In this document: one piece after another, positions 31,275-40,668 of the stretch
How the letters are laid out: each line of letters starts with the position of its first letter
How positions within the stretch are numbered: the first letter of the stretch is position 1
Assembly (NCBI RefSeq): GCF_005233515.1
Contig: NZ_QFZZ01000008.1
Location: 1 to 64,000 of the forward strand
DNA length: 64,000 nucleotides
Source: Pseudomonas sp. CFBP13508
GTDB taxonomy: Bacteria; Pseudomonadota; Gammaproteobacteria; Pseudomonadales; Pseudomonadaceae
Direction of reading: 5' to 3'
The notes under the pieces: generated by a model
What the model was told of the DNA's origin: nothing
What the model saw: only the letters and a program-made list of their open reading frames with translations
Databases searched by the model: none
Translations under genes and position numbers: made by a program

Positions 31275-31367
31275 CCTGTGGGAGCGAGCCTGCTCGCGAA
31301 GGCGGTGTATCAGCGACTTATAAGTTGCCTGACACCACGCCTTCGCGAGCAGGCTCGCTCCCACAGG
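31275..31367. repeat. REP doublet (REPIN), copy 3
   Basis: The inverted pair starts with CCTGTGGGAGCGAG and ends with CTCGCTCCCACAGG, 15 bases after panC. It is the only notable element between panC and pgi, apart from 250 bases of plain sequence (31368-31618) that carry no recognisable gene. Confidence 0.95.
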
Positions 31368-31618
31368 TGTTTTCGGTGCATGCCGGTTGGGCGAAAATCT
31401 TTCGGGCACCTCCGTTTGTCGGCCAGATTCCTCTGCGGATGTTAAAAAAGTACAGGGATCTGGTCAGACAAAGTCAAGACAGAACGCAGCGCGAGGTTTA
31501 CTGTATTCGCCCTGTGTCCAGATCTCGTGTCGACGCAGTTGATCCCATGCGCTAAAAACCCGTGGTTGATCTGTACCGTGTTCAAAAGGCCGTTCAAGTA
31601 AAAAGGAAAACCGCAGCG

Positions 31619-33283
31619 ATGGCGTACTACCGCACTCCTCACGACGTTACCGCTCTGCCCGCCTGGCAAGCGTTGAAAGATCACCGCCAAGCCATGCAGG
31701 ATTTCAGCATGCGCGAGGCCTTCAACGCCGATCCGCAGCGTTTCAATCAGTTCACCCTCAGCAGCTGCGGTCTGTTTCTCGATTATTCGAAGAATTTGAT
31801 CAACGCCGAGACCCGCGACCTGCTCGTGGGCCTGGCCAATGAAGTCGATCTGAAGGGCGCGATCAAAGCGCTGTTCGACGGCGAAATCGTCAACGCCTCC
31901 GAAGGCCGCCCGGCACTGCACACCGCCCTGCGCCGCCCGGTCGGCGACAAGTTGTCGGTCAACGGCGTCAACGTGATGCCGGAAGTGCACAAGGTGCTGA
32001 ACCAGATCACTGATCTGGTCGGCCGTATTCACGACGGCCTGTGGCGCGGTTACACCGAGAAGCCGATCACTGACGTGGTCAATATCGGTATCGGTGGTTC
32101 GTTCCTCGGTCCCGAGCTGGTGTCCGAAGCGCTGCTGTCCTACGCGCAGAAAGGCGTACGTTGCCACTATCTGGCAAACATCGACGGCAGCGAATTCCAC
32201 GAGCTGACGCAGAAACTGCGTGCCGAGACCACCCTGTTCATCGTTTCGTCGAAGTCGTTCAACACCCTCGAAACCCTGAAGAACGCCCAGGCCGCACGCG
32301 CCTGGTACCTGGCGCAGGGCGGCTCGGAAGCCGAGCTGTATCGTCACTTCATCGCGGTGTCGAGCAACAACGCCGCAGCGGTGGCCTTCGGTATCCGCGA
32401 AGAAAACATCTTCCCGATGTGGGACTGGGTCGGCGGGCGTTATTCGCTGTGGTCGGCGATCGGTTTGCCGATCGCGCTGGCCATCGGCATGTCCAACTTC
32501 AAGGAACTGCTGTCCGGTGCCTACACCATGGACCAGCATTTCCAGACCGCGCCGTTCGAACAGAACATGCCGGTGCTGCTGGCTCTGCTCGGCGTGTGGT
32601 ACGGCAATTTCTGGGGCGCGCAAAGCCACGCGATCCTGCCGTACGACCACTACCTGCGCAACATCACCAAGCACTTGCAACAGCTGGACATGGAATCCAA
32701 CGGCAAGAGCGTGCGTCAGGACGGCACCTCGGTGTCGACCGATACCGGCCCGGTGATCTGGGGCGGCGTCGGCTGCAACGGTCAGCATGCTTACCACCAG
32801 TTGCTGCACCAGGGCACCCAACTGATCCCGGCCGACTTCATCGTGCCGATCGTCAGCTTCAACCCGGTTTCCGACCATCATCAGTGGCTGTACGCCAACT
32901 GCCTGTCGCAGAGCCAGGCGCTGATGCTCGGCAAGACCCTGCCGGAAGCCGAAGCTGAACTGCGCGACAAAGGCATGGGCGAAGACGACGTGCGCAAACT
33001 CGCGCCGCACAAGGTGATCCCGGGCAATCGTCCGAGCAACACCCTGGTGGTCGAACGCATCAGCCCGCGTCGCCTCGGCGCCCTGGTTGCGATGTATGAG
33101 CACAAAGTGTTCGTGCAAAGCGTGGTCTGGGGCATCAACGCCTTCGACCAGTGGGGTGTGGAACTGGGCAAGGAATTGGGCAAAGGCGTCTACAACCGCC
33201 TGGTCGGCAGCGACGAGACCGTGGCTGACGATGCCTCGACTCAAGGCCTGATCAACTACTTCCGCGGGCGTCATCGCGGCTGA
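31619..33283 (+). CDS. pgi: Glucose-6-phosphate isomerase
   Basis: Pgi interconverts glucose-6-phosphate and fructose-6-phosphate. At 554 residues it matches the Pseudomonas length. Visible motifs are NIGIGGSFLGPELV, SSKSFNTLET (sugar-phosphate site), the PROSITE-type stretch MWDWVGGRYSLWSAIGL, and the C-terminal QWGVELGKELG. I use the ATG at 31619, MAYYRTPHDV; the 19 upstream codons are not conserved-looking. In pseudomonads it works mainly in the gluconeogenic direction. It stands alone between two REP doublets. Confidence 0.96.
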   Translation: MAYYRTPHDVTALPAWQALKDHRQAMQDFSMREAFNADPQRFNQFTLSSCGLFLDYSKNLINAETRDLLVGLANEVDLKGAIKALFDGEIVNASEGRPALHTALRRPVGDKLSVNGVNVMPEVHKVLNQITDLVGRIHDGLWRGYTEKPITDVVNIGIGGSFLGPELVSEALLSYAQKGVRCHYLANIDGSEFHELTQKLRAETTLFIVSSKSFNTLETLKNAQAARAWYLAQGGSEAELYRHFIAVSSNNAAAVAFGIREENIFPMWDWVGGRYSLWSAIGLPIALAIGMSNFKELLSGAYTMDQHFQTAPFEQNMPVLLALLGVWYGNFWGAQSHAILPYDHYLRNITKHLQQLDMESNGKSVRQDGTSVSTDTGPVIWGGVGCNGQHAYHQLLHQGTQLIPADFIVPIVSFNPVSDHHQWLYANCLSQSQALMLGKTLPEAEAELRDKGMGEDDVRKLAPHKVIPGNRPSNTLVVERISPRRLGALVAMYEHKVFVQSVVWGINAFDQWGVELGKELGKGVYNRLVGSDETVADDASTQGLINYFRGRHRG

Positions 33284-33311
33284 TAAAAGCCTTCGGGCCC
33301 AACGCTGTTCC

Positions 33312-33403
33312 CCTGTGGGAGCGAGCCTGCTCGCGAAATCGGTGCGTCATTCAACACTGTGTTGACTGATCCGCCGCCTTCGCGAGCAGGCTCGCTCCCA
33401 CAG
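33312..33403. repeat. REP doublet (REPIN), copy 4
   Basis: This is an inverted pair as in the other copies, between pgi and acsA. Confidence 0.95.
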
Positions 33404-33466
33404 TTGTTTTGGCGCATGACTTGAACCTGTGCAGCGCTCGGCGCATCTTTATTCGTGTCGCACCAC

Positions 33467-33474
33467 AAGAATAA
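33467..33474 (+). promoter_or_regulatory. Crc/Hfq-type CA motif at the acsA ribosome site
   Basis: AAGAATAA matches the AANAANAA catabolite motif and overlaps the ribosome site AAGGA (33473-33477), 6 bases before the ATG. Motifs in this position are known to let Hfq and Crc block translation of catabolic mRNAs. Confidence 0.6.
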
Positions 33475-33483
33475 GGAACCGTC

Positions 33484-35421
33484 ATGTTCGATATCAGCAC
33501 GTTCCCCAAAGCCGATGCCGTGCGCCAGGCCGCTCAGTTGAGCCAGGACGAGTATCGGCGCCTGTACCGCGAATCGATTGAACACCCCAGTGCCTTCTGG
33601 GCCGAGCAGGCCACGCGCTTCCTCGACTGGAGCACGCCATGGCAGACCGTGCAGCGCTATGACCTGAAAACCGGTGAAGCGGCCTGGTTTGCCGGCGGCA
33701 AGCTCAACGTCAGTTACAACTGCATCGACCGTCACCTCAAGCAACGCGGCGAGCAGACCGCCCTGCTCTGGGAAGGCGACGACCCGGCCGAATCGGCGCA
33801 AATCACCTACAACAAACTCCATCATCACGTCTGCCGACTGGCCAACGTGTTGAAAAACCGTGGCGTGAAGAAAGGCGACCGGGTGTGCATCTACATGCCG
33901 ATGATCCCCGAAGCCGCCTACGCCATGCTCGCCTGCGCGCGGATCGGTGCGATTCACTCGGTGGTGTTCGGCGGATTCTCTCCGGATTCCCTGCGCGACC
34001 GGATTCTCGATGCCGACTGCCGTACCGTGATCACGGCCGATGAAGGCGTGCGCGGCGGCCGCTTCGTGCCGCTGAAAAACAACGTCGACAAAGCCCTGCA
34101 AAGTTGCCCGAACGTCAGCACCGTGGTGGTGGTCGAGCGCACGCAGGGCCAAGTCGATTGGGTCGAGGGCCGTGACCTCTGGTACCACCAGGCCGTGCGC
34201 GAGGTCAGCGACGACTGCCCGCCGGAACCGATGGACGCTGAAGACCCGCTGTTCATCCTCTACACCTCCGGCAGCACCGGCAAACCCAAAGGCGTGCTGC
34301 ACACCACCGGCGGCTACCTGCTGCAAGCGGCAATGACCTTCAAGTACGTACTCGACTACCGCGACGGCGAAGTGTTCTGGTGCACCGCCGACGTCGGCTG
34401 GGTCACCGGCCACAGTTACATCGTCTACGGGCCGCTGGCCAACGGTGCGACCACACTGATGTTTGAAGGCGTGCCGAGCTACCCGAGCAGTTCGCGCTTC
34501 TGGCAGGTCATCGACAAGCACAAGGTGAACATTTTCTACACAGCACCCACCGCCCTGCGCGCGCTGATGCGCGAAGGCACCGGACCATTGAAGGAAACGT
34601 CACGCGCCAGCCTCAGATTGCTCGGCAGCGTCGGTGAGCCGATCAACCCGGAAGCGTGGGAATGGTATTTCAATGCTGTCGGTGAACAGCGCTGCCCGAT
34701 CGTCGACACTTGGTGGCAGACCGAAACCGGCGGCATCATGCTCAGCCCGCTGGTCAGCGCGCAACGGATCAAACCGGGCTGCGCGACGCAACCGATGTTC
34801 GGCGTGCAACCCGTACTGCTCGACGAAGTCGGCAAGGAAATCCACGGCGCCGGCAGTGGCGTGCTTGCGATCAAATCGAGCTGGCCGGCGCAGATTCGCA
34901 GCGTCTACGGCGATCCTCAGCGGATGATCGACACCTACTTCAAGCCCTACCCCGGCTATTACTTCACCGGCGACGGCGCCCGCCGCGACGAGGACGGCGA
35001 TTACTGGATCACCGGACGCATCGACGACGTGATCAACGTCTCCGGCCACCGCATTGGCACCGCCGAAGTGGAAAGCGCCCTGGTGCTGCACGACAGCATC
35101 GCCGAGGCCGCCGTGGTCGGTTATCCCCACGACGTCAAAGGCCAGGGCATCTACGCGTTCGTCACGCCAATGAACGGCACCGAGGCCAACGAAGAGCTGA
35201 AGAAAGACCTGCTGGCGCATGTCAGCAAGGAGATCGGCAGCTTCGCCAAACCGGACCTGATCCAGTGGGCGCCGGCGCTGCCAAAGACCCGTTCGGGCAA
35301 GATCATGCGGCGGATTCTGCGCAAGATTGCCTGCAATGAGCTCGACAGTCTGGGCGATACTTCGACGCTGGCTGATCCGAGTGTGGTGCAGGACCTCGTC
35401 GACAAGCGGCTCAATACTTGA
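33484..35421 (+). CDS. acsA: Acetyl-CoA synthetase
   Basis: AcsA activates acetate to acetyl-CoA through acetyl-AMP. A 645-residue protein, it has the adenylate-forming motif YTSGSTGKPKGV, the acetate-pocket stretch VGWVTGHSYIVYGPL, TWWQTETGG, and the C-terminal ITGRIDDVINVSGHR hinge with the acetylatable lysine in PKTRSGKIMRR. It is monocistronic. A likely Crc/Hfq site sits at its ribosome site, which fits acetate being a regulated carbon source. Confidence 0.95.
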   Translation: MFDISTFPKADAVRQAAQLSQDEYRRLYRESIEHPSAFWAEQATRFLDWSTPWQTVQRYDLKTGEAAWFAGGKLNVSYNCIDRHLKQRGEQTALLWEGDDPAESAQITYNKLHHHVCRLANVLKNRGVKKGDRVCIYMPMIPEAAYAMLACARIGAIHSVVFGGFSPDSLRDRILDADCRTVITADEGVRGGRFVPLKNNVDKALQSCPNVSTVVVVERTQGQVDWVEGRDLWYHQAVREVSDDCPPEPMDAEDPLFILYTSGSTGKPKGVLHTTGGYLLQAAMTFKYVLDYRDGEVFWCTADVGWVTGHSYIVYGPLANGATTLMFEGVPSYPSSSRFWQVIDKHKVNIFYTAPTALRALMREGTGPLKETSRASLRLLGSVGEPINPEAWEWYFNAVGEQRCPIVDTWWQTETGGIMLSPLVSAQRIKPGCATQPMFGVQPVLLDEVGKEIHGAGSGVLAIKSSWPAQIRSVYGDPQRMIDTYFKPYPGYYFTGDGARRDEDGDYWITGRIDDVINVSGHRIGTAEVESALVLHDSIAEAAVVGYPHDVKGQGIYAFVTPMNGTEANEELKKDLLAHVSKEIGSFAKPDLIQWAPALPKTRSGKIMRRILRKIACNELDSLGDTSTLADPSVVQDLVDKRLNT

Positions 35422-35515
35422 GAGCTGCAAGTTTCTAGCTACAAGCTGCAAGCTAAAGCGGTCCGCGCAGCTTTTCGCTTTTAGCTTGCAGCTAGAAACT
35501 TGCCGCTTGTAGCTC
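35422..35515. repeat. Inverted repeat, GAGCTGCAAG...GTAGCTC family
   Basis: Arms rich in AGCTTGCAGCT, AAGTTTCTAGC and their complements start at the base after the acsA stop and end 41 bases before the methyltransferase ATG. A single related arm lies upstream of pcnB (27183-27211). It is different in sequence from both REP families above and would fold as a long imperfect hairpin. Confidence 0.8.
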
Positions 35516-35556
35516 CCCGACTGCTAAGCTTCGCGTTTTTTCAGCAAGGCGCCCGC

Positions 35557-36573
35557 ATGTCTTCCTTGAATCAGGCGCTGCGCGCCGCCCTCGATCAACG
35601 CCAGGACCTGCTCGCTGCGCTGCACAGCCAGGGCACCGATTGCTATCGGCTGTTCCATGGCAGCCAGGAAGGTGCCGGCGGCCTGACCATCGACCGCTAC
35701 GGCCCGCAACTGCTGGTGCAGAGTTTTCACCAGACGCTCGAACGTGACGACCTGCTGCAACTGCACGCCATGGTCAACCAGACCCTGGGCTTCGACAGCC
35801 TGCTGGTCTACAACGACCGCTCCCGTGGCAACTCGCGGATCGATCGCGAGGACAGCGTCTATAAAGCCGATGACGCCGCGCTGGCCGATCTGGTCGGGCA
35901 TGAATGGGGTCTGAACTACCGCGTGCGCGGGCGTCATGCCGGGCAGGATCCGCTGCTGTTCCTCGACCTGCGCAACACCCGTGGCTGGGTCAAGGATCAT
36001 GCGCAAGGCAAAAGCATGCTCAACCTGTTCGCCTACACCTGTGGTGTTGGCCTCAGTGCAGCGGCCGGCGGTGCACGTGAGGTGTGCAACCTCGATTTTG
36101 CCGAGGGCAATCTGGCGGTCGGTCGCGAGAATGGTTTGCTCAACCCGCAGTTGCCGCCGATGCAATTCATTCAGTCCGATTACTTCCCGGCGATCCGTCA
36201 GCTTGCTGGCCTGCCGATCAGCGTGCGGCGCGGGCAGAAGTTGCCGAGCTATCAGCGCCTCGAACAGCGCCAATACGATCTGGTCCTGCTCGATCCGCCG
36301 GCGTGGGCCAAAAGTGCGTTCGGCACCGTCGATCTGCTACGCGATTATCAGAGCCTGCTCAAACCGGCGCTGCTGACCACCGCCGACAACGGCGTGCTGA
36401 TCTGCTGCAACAACTTGGCGAAAGTCAGCATGGACGACTGGCGCGAACAAGTGCTGCGCTGCGCCGAAAAGGCCGGCCGCCCGGTGCGCGAATGGAGCGT
36501 GATGACCCCGGGCGCCGATTTCCCCTCGCTGGACCAGCAGCCGCCGTTGAAGACGCTGATCTTGCAGTTGTGA
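35557..36573 (+). CDS. Class I SAM-dependent methyltransferase, RlmI/RlmK-like
   Basis: This 338-residue protein resembles the 23S rRNA m5C methyltransferase RlmI and the C-terminal half of RlmKL. It has an EEHUD-like central region (GGLTIDRYGPQLLVQ), the SAM motif NLFAYTCGVGLSAAAGGA (about 155-172), and a catalytic-type LDPPAWAKSAFG. The N-terminal PUA domain of true RlmI seems shorter here, so I do not give a symbol. I use the ATG at 35557, with AAGG 9 bases upstream. It stands alone between a repeat and a REP doublet. Confidence 0.85.
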   Translation: MSSLNQALRAALDQRQDLLAALHSQGTDCYRLFHGSQEGAGGLTIDRYGPQLLVQSFHQTLERDDLLQLHAMVNQTLGFDSLLVYNDRSRGNSRIDREDSVYKADDAALADLVGHEWGLNYRVRGRHAGQDPLLFLDLRNTRGWVKDHAQGKSMLNLFAYTCGVGLSAAAGGAREVCNLDFAEGNLAVGRENGLLNPQLPPMQFIQSDYFPAIRQLAGLPISVRRGQKLPSYQRLEQRQYDLVLLDPPAWAKSAFGTVDLLRDYQSLLKPALLTTADNGVLICCNNLAKVSMDDWREQVLRCAEKAGRPVREWSVMTPGADFPSLDQQPPLKTLILQL

Positions 36574-36600
36574 TCCCTCCGGCATGAGCGATTACATTTC

Positions 36601-36691
36601 CCTGTGGGAGCGAGCCTGCTCGCGAAAGCGCAGTGTCAGTCGACTTGTTTTTCACTGAACCAGCGCATTCGCGAGCAGGCTCGCTCCCACA
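36601..36691. repeat. REP doublet (REPIN), copy 5
   Basis: This is an inverted pair between the methyltransferase and the DUF748 gene. Confidence 0.95.
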
Positions 36692-36795
36692 AGGGAGATC
36701 TATTCCTGCAGAAATTTCTGAACAATCCTGTCCCACATCAAGCACTTCGGAACCAGAATCGCGTGCCATACTCCAAGGCACTCCGATTCAGACAG

Positions 36796-39747
36796 ATGAA
36801 GCCGCACATGCCCAAAGGATTGATTCGCGCGATTGGCGCACTGCTGACAGCCCTGGCCCTCTACAGCCTGCTGGGGTTTCTGATCCTGCCGGGCATTGCC
36901 TTGCGCGTGGCCAACCAGCAACTGGCCAACTACGCGACGGTGCCCGCGCATCTGCAGCGCATCGAACTCAACCCGTTCAGCCTGGAAGTTTCCCTGTGGG
37001 GCCTGGTCATCGGCGAGCCGGGCAAGGAGCAGGTCGGCTTCGATCGCCTCTATGCCAACCTGCAAATCGACAGCCTGTGGACCAAGGCCCTGCACCTGTC
37101 CGACATCGAACTGGACAAACCCAAAAGCGAAATCCTCTTCGCCAAGGACGGCAAGCTCAACCTGCTCGGCCTGTTCAACCTGCCGCCGAGCGAGCCGACA
37201 CCCGCCGATCCCGACGCCAAGCCGTTCCCGCTGCGTATCGACAACATCAAACTGGCCGGCGGCGTGGTGCATTTCGAGGATATGCGGCCCAGCGAACCGA
37301 TCGAATTTCTTTACGACGACCTCAGTTTCGAGCTGAAAAACCTCAGCACCCTGCCCGAGGACAGCGCCGACATGACCCTCGTCGCCATCGGCCCCGCTGG
37401 CGGGCGGATCGACTGGACCGGCAATTTCAGCCTGATCCCGTTCACCTCCGAAGGCACCCTGAAAGTCACCGATGGCCAGATGAAATCCTTCTGGCCCTAC
37501 GTGCGTGACGCCGTGCCGCTGGTACTGGAAAACGGCGTGGTCAGCCTCAGCACTGAGTACAAACTCAACCTGTCGAAACAGACCGAACTGCTGCTGAACA
37601 ACGTCGCGGTGAGCATTGCGCCGTTTGCCATCAAGGCTCCGGACGGACGTCCGCTGGCCAGGCTCGAACGCCTCGACGTCAGCGACACCTCGCTGGACCT
37701 GGCCAAGCAGCAAGTGGTGGTCGGCAAGATCCGCAGCAACAAACTGGAAACCTGGGCGGCGCTGGAAGCCGACGGCCAACTGGACTGGCAGAAGCTGTTC
37801 GCCAGCCAACCGTCGAAACCGGCGGCCAAAGCCGCTGCCGAACCTACGGATACACCGGCCGCCGCCGACTCGCCAAAACCTGAGCCAAGCGCCCCTAGCA
37901 AGCCATGGCAGGTGCTGGTCAAGGATGTGCAACTGCGCAACTACACGGTCCATCTCGCTGACCGCTCGGCGCAACCGGCGGTGGCGCTGGACATCACTCC
38001 GCTGAACGTCGACCTGCAGGACTTCGACAGCCTCAACGGCTCGCCTTTCAAGCTCAAGCTCGACAGCGGTCTGGGCAAGCAAGGCAAGATCAGCGCAGAC
38101 GGCACGGTCAATCTGGCCCCCGTCAACGCACAGCTCAACGTGAAAACCGAGGACGTCGACTTGCGTGTCGCGCAGTCCTACATCAACCCGTTCATTCGCC
38201 TGGAACTGCGCAGCGGCATGCTCGGCAGTGACCTCAAGGTCAACCTGAAGAGCACCGAGCCACTGACCCTCAGCGTCACCGGTCGCGCGCAGATTGATCA
38301 ACTGCACACCCTCGATACGCTGAAGACCCGCGACTTCCTCAAATGGCAGCAAGTCGTGGTCGACGGCATCAACTATCAGCACGGCGACAGCCTGTCGATC
38401 GACAAGGTCAACCTGTTGCAGCCGTATGTGCGCTTCATGATCAACGACGATCGCACCACCAACGTCGACGACCTGCTGATCCCGCAACCGGCCGACAGCG
38501 GCGCCAAACCTGCCGGAGCCAAACCGCCCAGCAAGGACAAACCACTGGGCATTCACATCGGTGCGATTGCGATCAACGACGGCTCGGCCAACTTCGCCGA
38601 CTTCAGCCTGACACCGAATTTCGCCACCGCCGTGCAACAGCTCAACGGCCAGATCGGCACCATCGACAGCCGTCAGGCAAAACCGGCCAGCGTCGACATC
38701 AAAGGCAAGGTCGACCGCTATGCGCCGGTGACCATCAAGGGTGCGGTCAATCCGTTCGACCCGATGGCCAGCCTCGACATCGCCACCAGTTTCAAGCGCG
38801 TCGAACTGACGACCCTGACGCCCTACTCCGGCAAATTCGCCGGCTACCGCATCCGCAAGGGCCGGCTCAACCTTGATCTGCACTATCTGATCACCAAAGG
38901 CCAACTGAAAGCCGAGAACAAAGTCGTCGTCGAGCAGTTGCAGCTGGGCGAGAAGGTCGACAGCCCTGATGCAGTGAGTCTGCCGCTGAAACTGGCGATC
39001 GCCCTGCTCAAGGACGTCGACGGCAAGATCTCCATCGAATTGCCGGTGACCGGCGACCTGAATAATCCACAGTTCAGCGTCATGCCGATCGTCTGGCAGA
39101 CCCTGCGCAATTTGATCGTCAAAGCTGCCGCCGCGCCGTTCAAGATGATCGGCGGACTGGTCAGTGGCGGCGGCTCCGAAGACCTCGGCACGGTGTCCTT
39201 CGCGCCGGGCTCCAGCGATCTGAGCAAAGACGCCGAAGCGGCGCTGGTGAAACTGTCGCAAGCGCTCAAGGAACGTCCGGCGCTGCGCCTGGAAATCGAA
39301 GGCACTGCCGCGAAGAGCAGTGATGGGCCACTGCTGGCCGAGCAACGTCTGGAACGCGAATACCAATACAACTACTACAAGATGCTCCAGCGCCGTGGCG
39401 ACAAAGTCCCGGCCCAGGCCTCGCTGCTGCAAGTGCCCGAAGGCGAGAAAGGCGCATTGCTCGAAGGCATCTACCGCACCCGCCTGAAAACCCAGCCACC
39501 GGTTGAATGGAAAGATCTCGGCAAAGAAGAACGCACGGCGAAAATGCGCCAGGGCGTGATCGCGTTCTGGAGCGGCAGCGAGGTGCTGTTGCGACAGTTG
39601 GGCCAGGATCGCGCCAGCACCATCAAGGATTACCTGGTCGACAAGGGCAAGCTCGAGGATGACCGCGTGTATTTCATCGACGCCAACCTCGGCGAGGCCG
39701 AAAGCGATGGCCGCGTGGTCACGCAAATGCACCTGGATGCAGAATGA
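36796..39747 (+). CDS. Large DUF748 (AsmA-like) envelope protein
   Basis: This 983-residue protein has a single N-terminal membrane anchor (about residues 12-34), then several hundred residues of AsmA/TamB-like beta-rich repeats (SLWGLVIGEPGKEQVGFDRL, LDVSDTSLDLAKQQVVVGKI, GAVNPFDPMASLDIATSFKR), with two Ala/Pro-rich linkers. The last about 190 residues contain an OmpA-like stretch (GSSDLSKDAEAALVKLSQAL...DRASTIKDYLVDKG). AsmA-type proteins are thought to carry lipids across the periplasm; a role here is inference. The ATG at 36796 (MKPHMPKG) or at 36808 are both possible, and neither has a strong ribosome site. It overlaps the DUF2845 gene by four bases. Confidence 0.85.
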   Translation: MKPHMPKGLIRAIGALLTALALYSLLGFLILPGIALRVANQQLANYATVPAHLQRIELNPFSLEVSLWGLVIGEPGKEQVGFDRLYANLQIDSLWTKALHLSDIELDKPKSEILFAKDGKLNLLGLFNLPPSEPTPADPDAKPFPLRIDNIKLAGGVVHFEDMRPSEPIEFLYDDLSFELKNLSTLPEDSADMTLVAIGPAGGRIDWTGNFSLIPFTSEGTLKVTDGQMKSFWPYVRDAVPLVLENGVVSLSTEYKLNLSKQTELLLNNVAVSIAPFAIKAPDGRPLARLERLDVSDTSLDLAKQQVVVGKIRSNKLETWAALEADGQLDWQKLFASQPSKPAAKAAAEPTDTPAAADSPKPEPSAPSKPWQVLVKDVQLRNYTVHLADRSAQPAVALDITPLNVDLQDFDSLNGSPFKLKLDSGLGKQGKISADGTVNLAPVNAQLNVKTEDVDLRVAQSYINPFIRLELRSGMLGSDLKVNLKSTEPLTLSVTGRAQIDQLHTLDTLKTRDFLKWQQVVVDGINYQHGDSLSIDKVNLLQPYVRFMINDDRTTNVDDLLIPQPADSGAKPAGAKPPSKDKPLGIHIGAIAINDGSANFADFSLTPNFATAVQQLNGQIGTIDSRQAKPASVDIKGKVDRYAPVTIKGAVNPFDPMASLDIATSFKRVELTTLTPYSGKFAGYRIRKGRLNLDLHYLITKGQLKAENKVVVEQLQLGEKVDSPDAVSLPLKLAIALLKDVDGKISIELPVTGDLNNPQFSVMPIVWQTLRNLIVKAAAAPFKMIGGLVSGGGSEDLGTVSFAPGSSDLSKDAEAALVKLSQALKERPALRLEIEGTAAKSSDGPLLAEQRLEREYQYNYYKMLQRRGDKVPAQASLLQVPEGEKGALLEGIYRTRLKTQPPVEWKDLGKEERTAKMRQGVIAFWSGSEVLLRQLGQDRASTIKDYLVDKGKLEDDRVYFIDANLGEAESDGRVVTQMHLDAE

Positions 39748-40043
39748 CCGTGCGTAACTGGCTGGCTGTGCTCGCTTTGACGTGCGCTGCCGGTCACGCG
39801 TCGGCTTCGGATACATTGCGCTGCGGCAGCCAGTTGATCAGCCTCGGCGACCGCGCCAGCGAAGTGCTGCAAAAATGCGGCGAGCCGGTCAGTCGCGACG
39901 TGCTCGGCTACAAGCGCAGTGCCAATCGCCGCGAAGAGTTTCAGGTCGAGGAATGGACCTACGGCCCGAACAACGGCATGTATCAATACCTGCGCTTCGA
40001 AGGCAATCGCTTGCGGCAGATCAACAGCAAACGCGGCAATTAA
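39744..40043 (+). CDS. DUF2845 domain protein with signal peptide
   Basis: This 99-residue exported protein has a signal peptide ending in ASA (about residue 22), then the DUF2845 core with two cysteines (TLRCGSQLISLGDRASEVLQ, KCGEP) and WTYGPNNGMYQYLRFEGNRL. The fold is SmpA/OmlA-like in this kind of small protein (GDRASEVLQKCGEP is a similar helix-turn). The ATG overlaps the TGA of the DUF748 gene, so the two are coupled. Function unknown. Confidence 0.85.
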   Translation: MTVRNWLAVLALTCAAGHASASDTLRCGSQLISLGDRASEVLQKCGEPVSRDVLGYKRSANRREEFQVEEWTYGPNNGMYQYLRFEGNRLRQINSKRGN

Positions 40044-40059
40044 GCCGAACGAAATTTAC

Positions 40060-40151
40060 CCTGTGGGAGCGAGCCTGCTCGCGAATACGGTCTGTCTACT
40101 GACGAACTTGTCGGCTGACACTACGCATTCGCGAGCAGGCTCGCTCCCACA
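40060..40151. repeat. REP doublet (REPIN), copy 6
   Basis: This is an inverted pair just after the DUF2845 gene. Confidence 0.95.
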
Positions 40152-40178
40152 TTGGTTTTCGATGGATGCCCAAATAGA

Positions 40179-40208
40179 ACAGGCCCCGACACAAGTGCCG
40201 GGGCCTGT
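40179..40208 (-). terminator. Hairpin terminator of the BON-domain gene
   Basis: A perfect 10-bp stem, ACAGGCCCCG/CGGGGCCTGT, has a 10-base loop. It lies about 105 bases past the BON gene stop. The following T content is low on both strands, so it may serve both converging transcripts only partly. Confidence 0.6.
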
Positions 40209-40314
40209 AATGGTCACATCCGTGTAACCGTTCGCATGAACTCTAAAGTTGCGGCAGACGTATTGCTCGGCCCGTCTGTTGCGTCTTCTCCCGGTTCAGG
40301 CGAGAAGTCTTGCC

Positions 40315-40668
40315 TTACTCGGCTTTCAGGCCGTCAGCGGAGACCGCTTTAACGCCTTTGATTTTCTTGGCGATGCCTACGGCGACTTCTTTCTGCGACT
40401 CGGTTACCGCAGTGGTCGACGACAGGGAAACTACACCCTTGTTGGTTTCGACTTTGATGTCGGTGCCTGGAATGCCTTTTTCGGTAACCAGGTCAGCTTT
40501 GACCTTGGTGGTGATCCAGGTGTCGCTGGTATCTTGTTTCATTTCGGTAACTTCACCGGCAGCCAGAACCATTGGCGCTTGGGTAGCCTGAGCGGACTGG
40601 GCGAAAGCACCACCAGCCATGGTCAGGGTCAGAGCGGTAGCAGCGGCAGTGATAGCGAACTTCTTCAT
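40315..40668 (-). CDS. Periplasmic BON-domain protein (OsmY-like)
   Basis: This 117-residue protein has a signal peptide (MKKFAITAAATALTLTMAGGAFA) and one BON domain (DTWITTKVKADLVTEKGIPG, IKVETNKGVVSLSSTTAVTE, AKKIKGVKAVSADG). BON domains bind phospholipid or membranes, and OsmY-type proteins are stress-induced chaperones or envelope-protecting factors; OsmY itself has two BON domains. CAGGAG lies 8 bases before the ATG. AT-rich sequence (40760-40900) upstream is a likely regulated promoter region, but I cannot assign a sigma factor. Confidence 0.85.
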   Translation of the reverse strand: MKKFAITAAATALTLTMAGGAFAQSAQATQAPMVLAAGEVTEMKQDTSDTWITTKVKADLVTEKGIPGTDIKVETNKGVVSLSSTTAVTESQKEVAVGIAKKIKGVKAVSADGLKAE

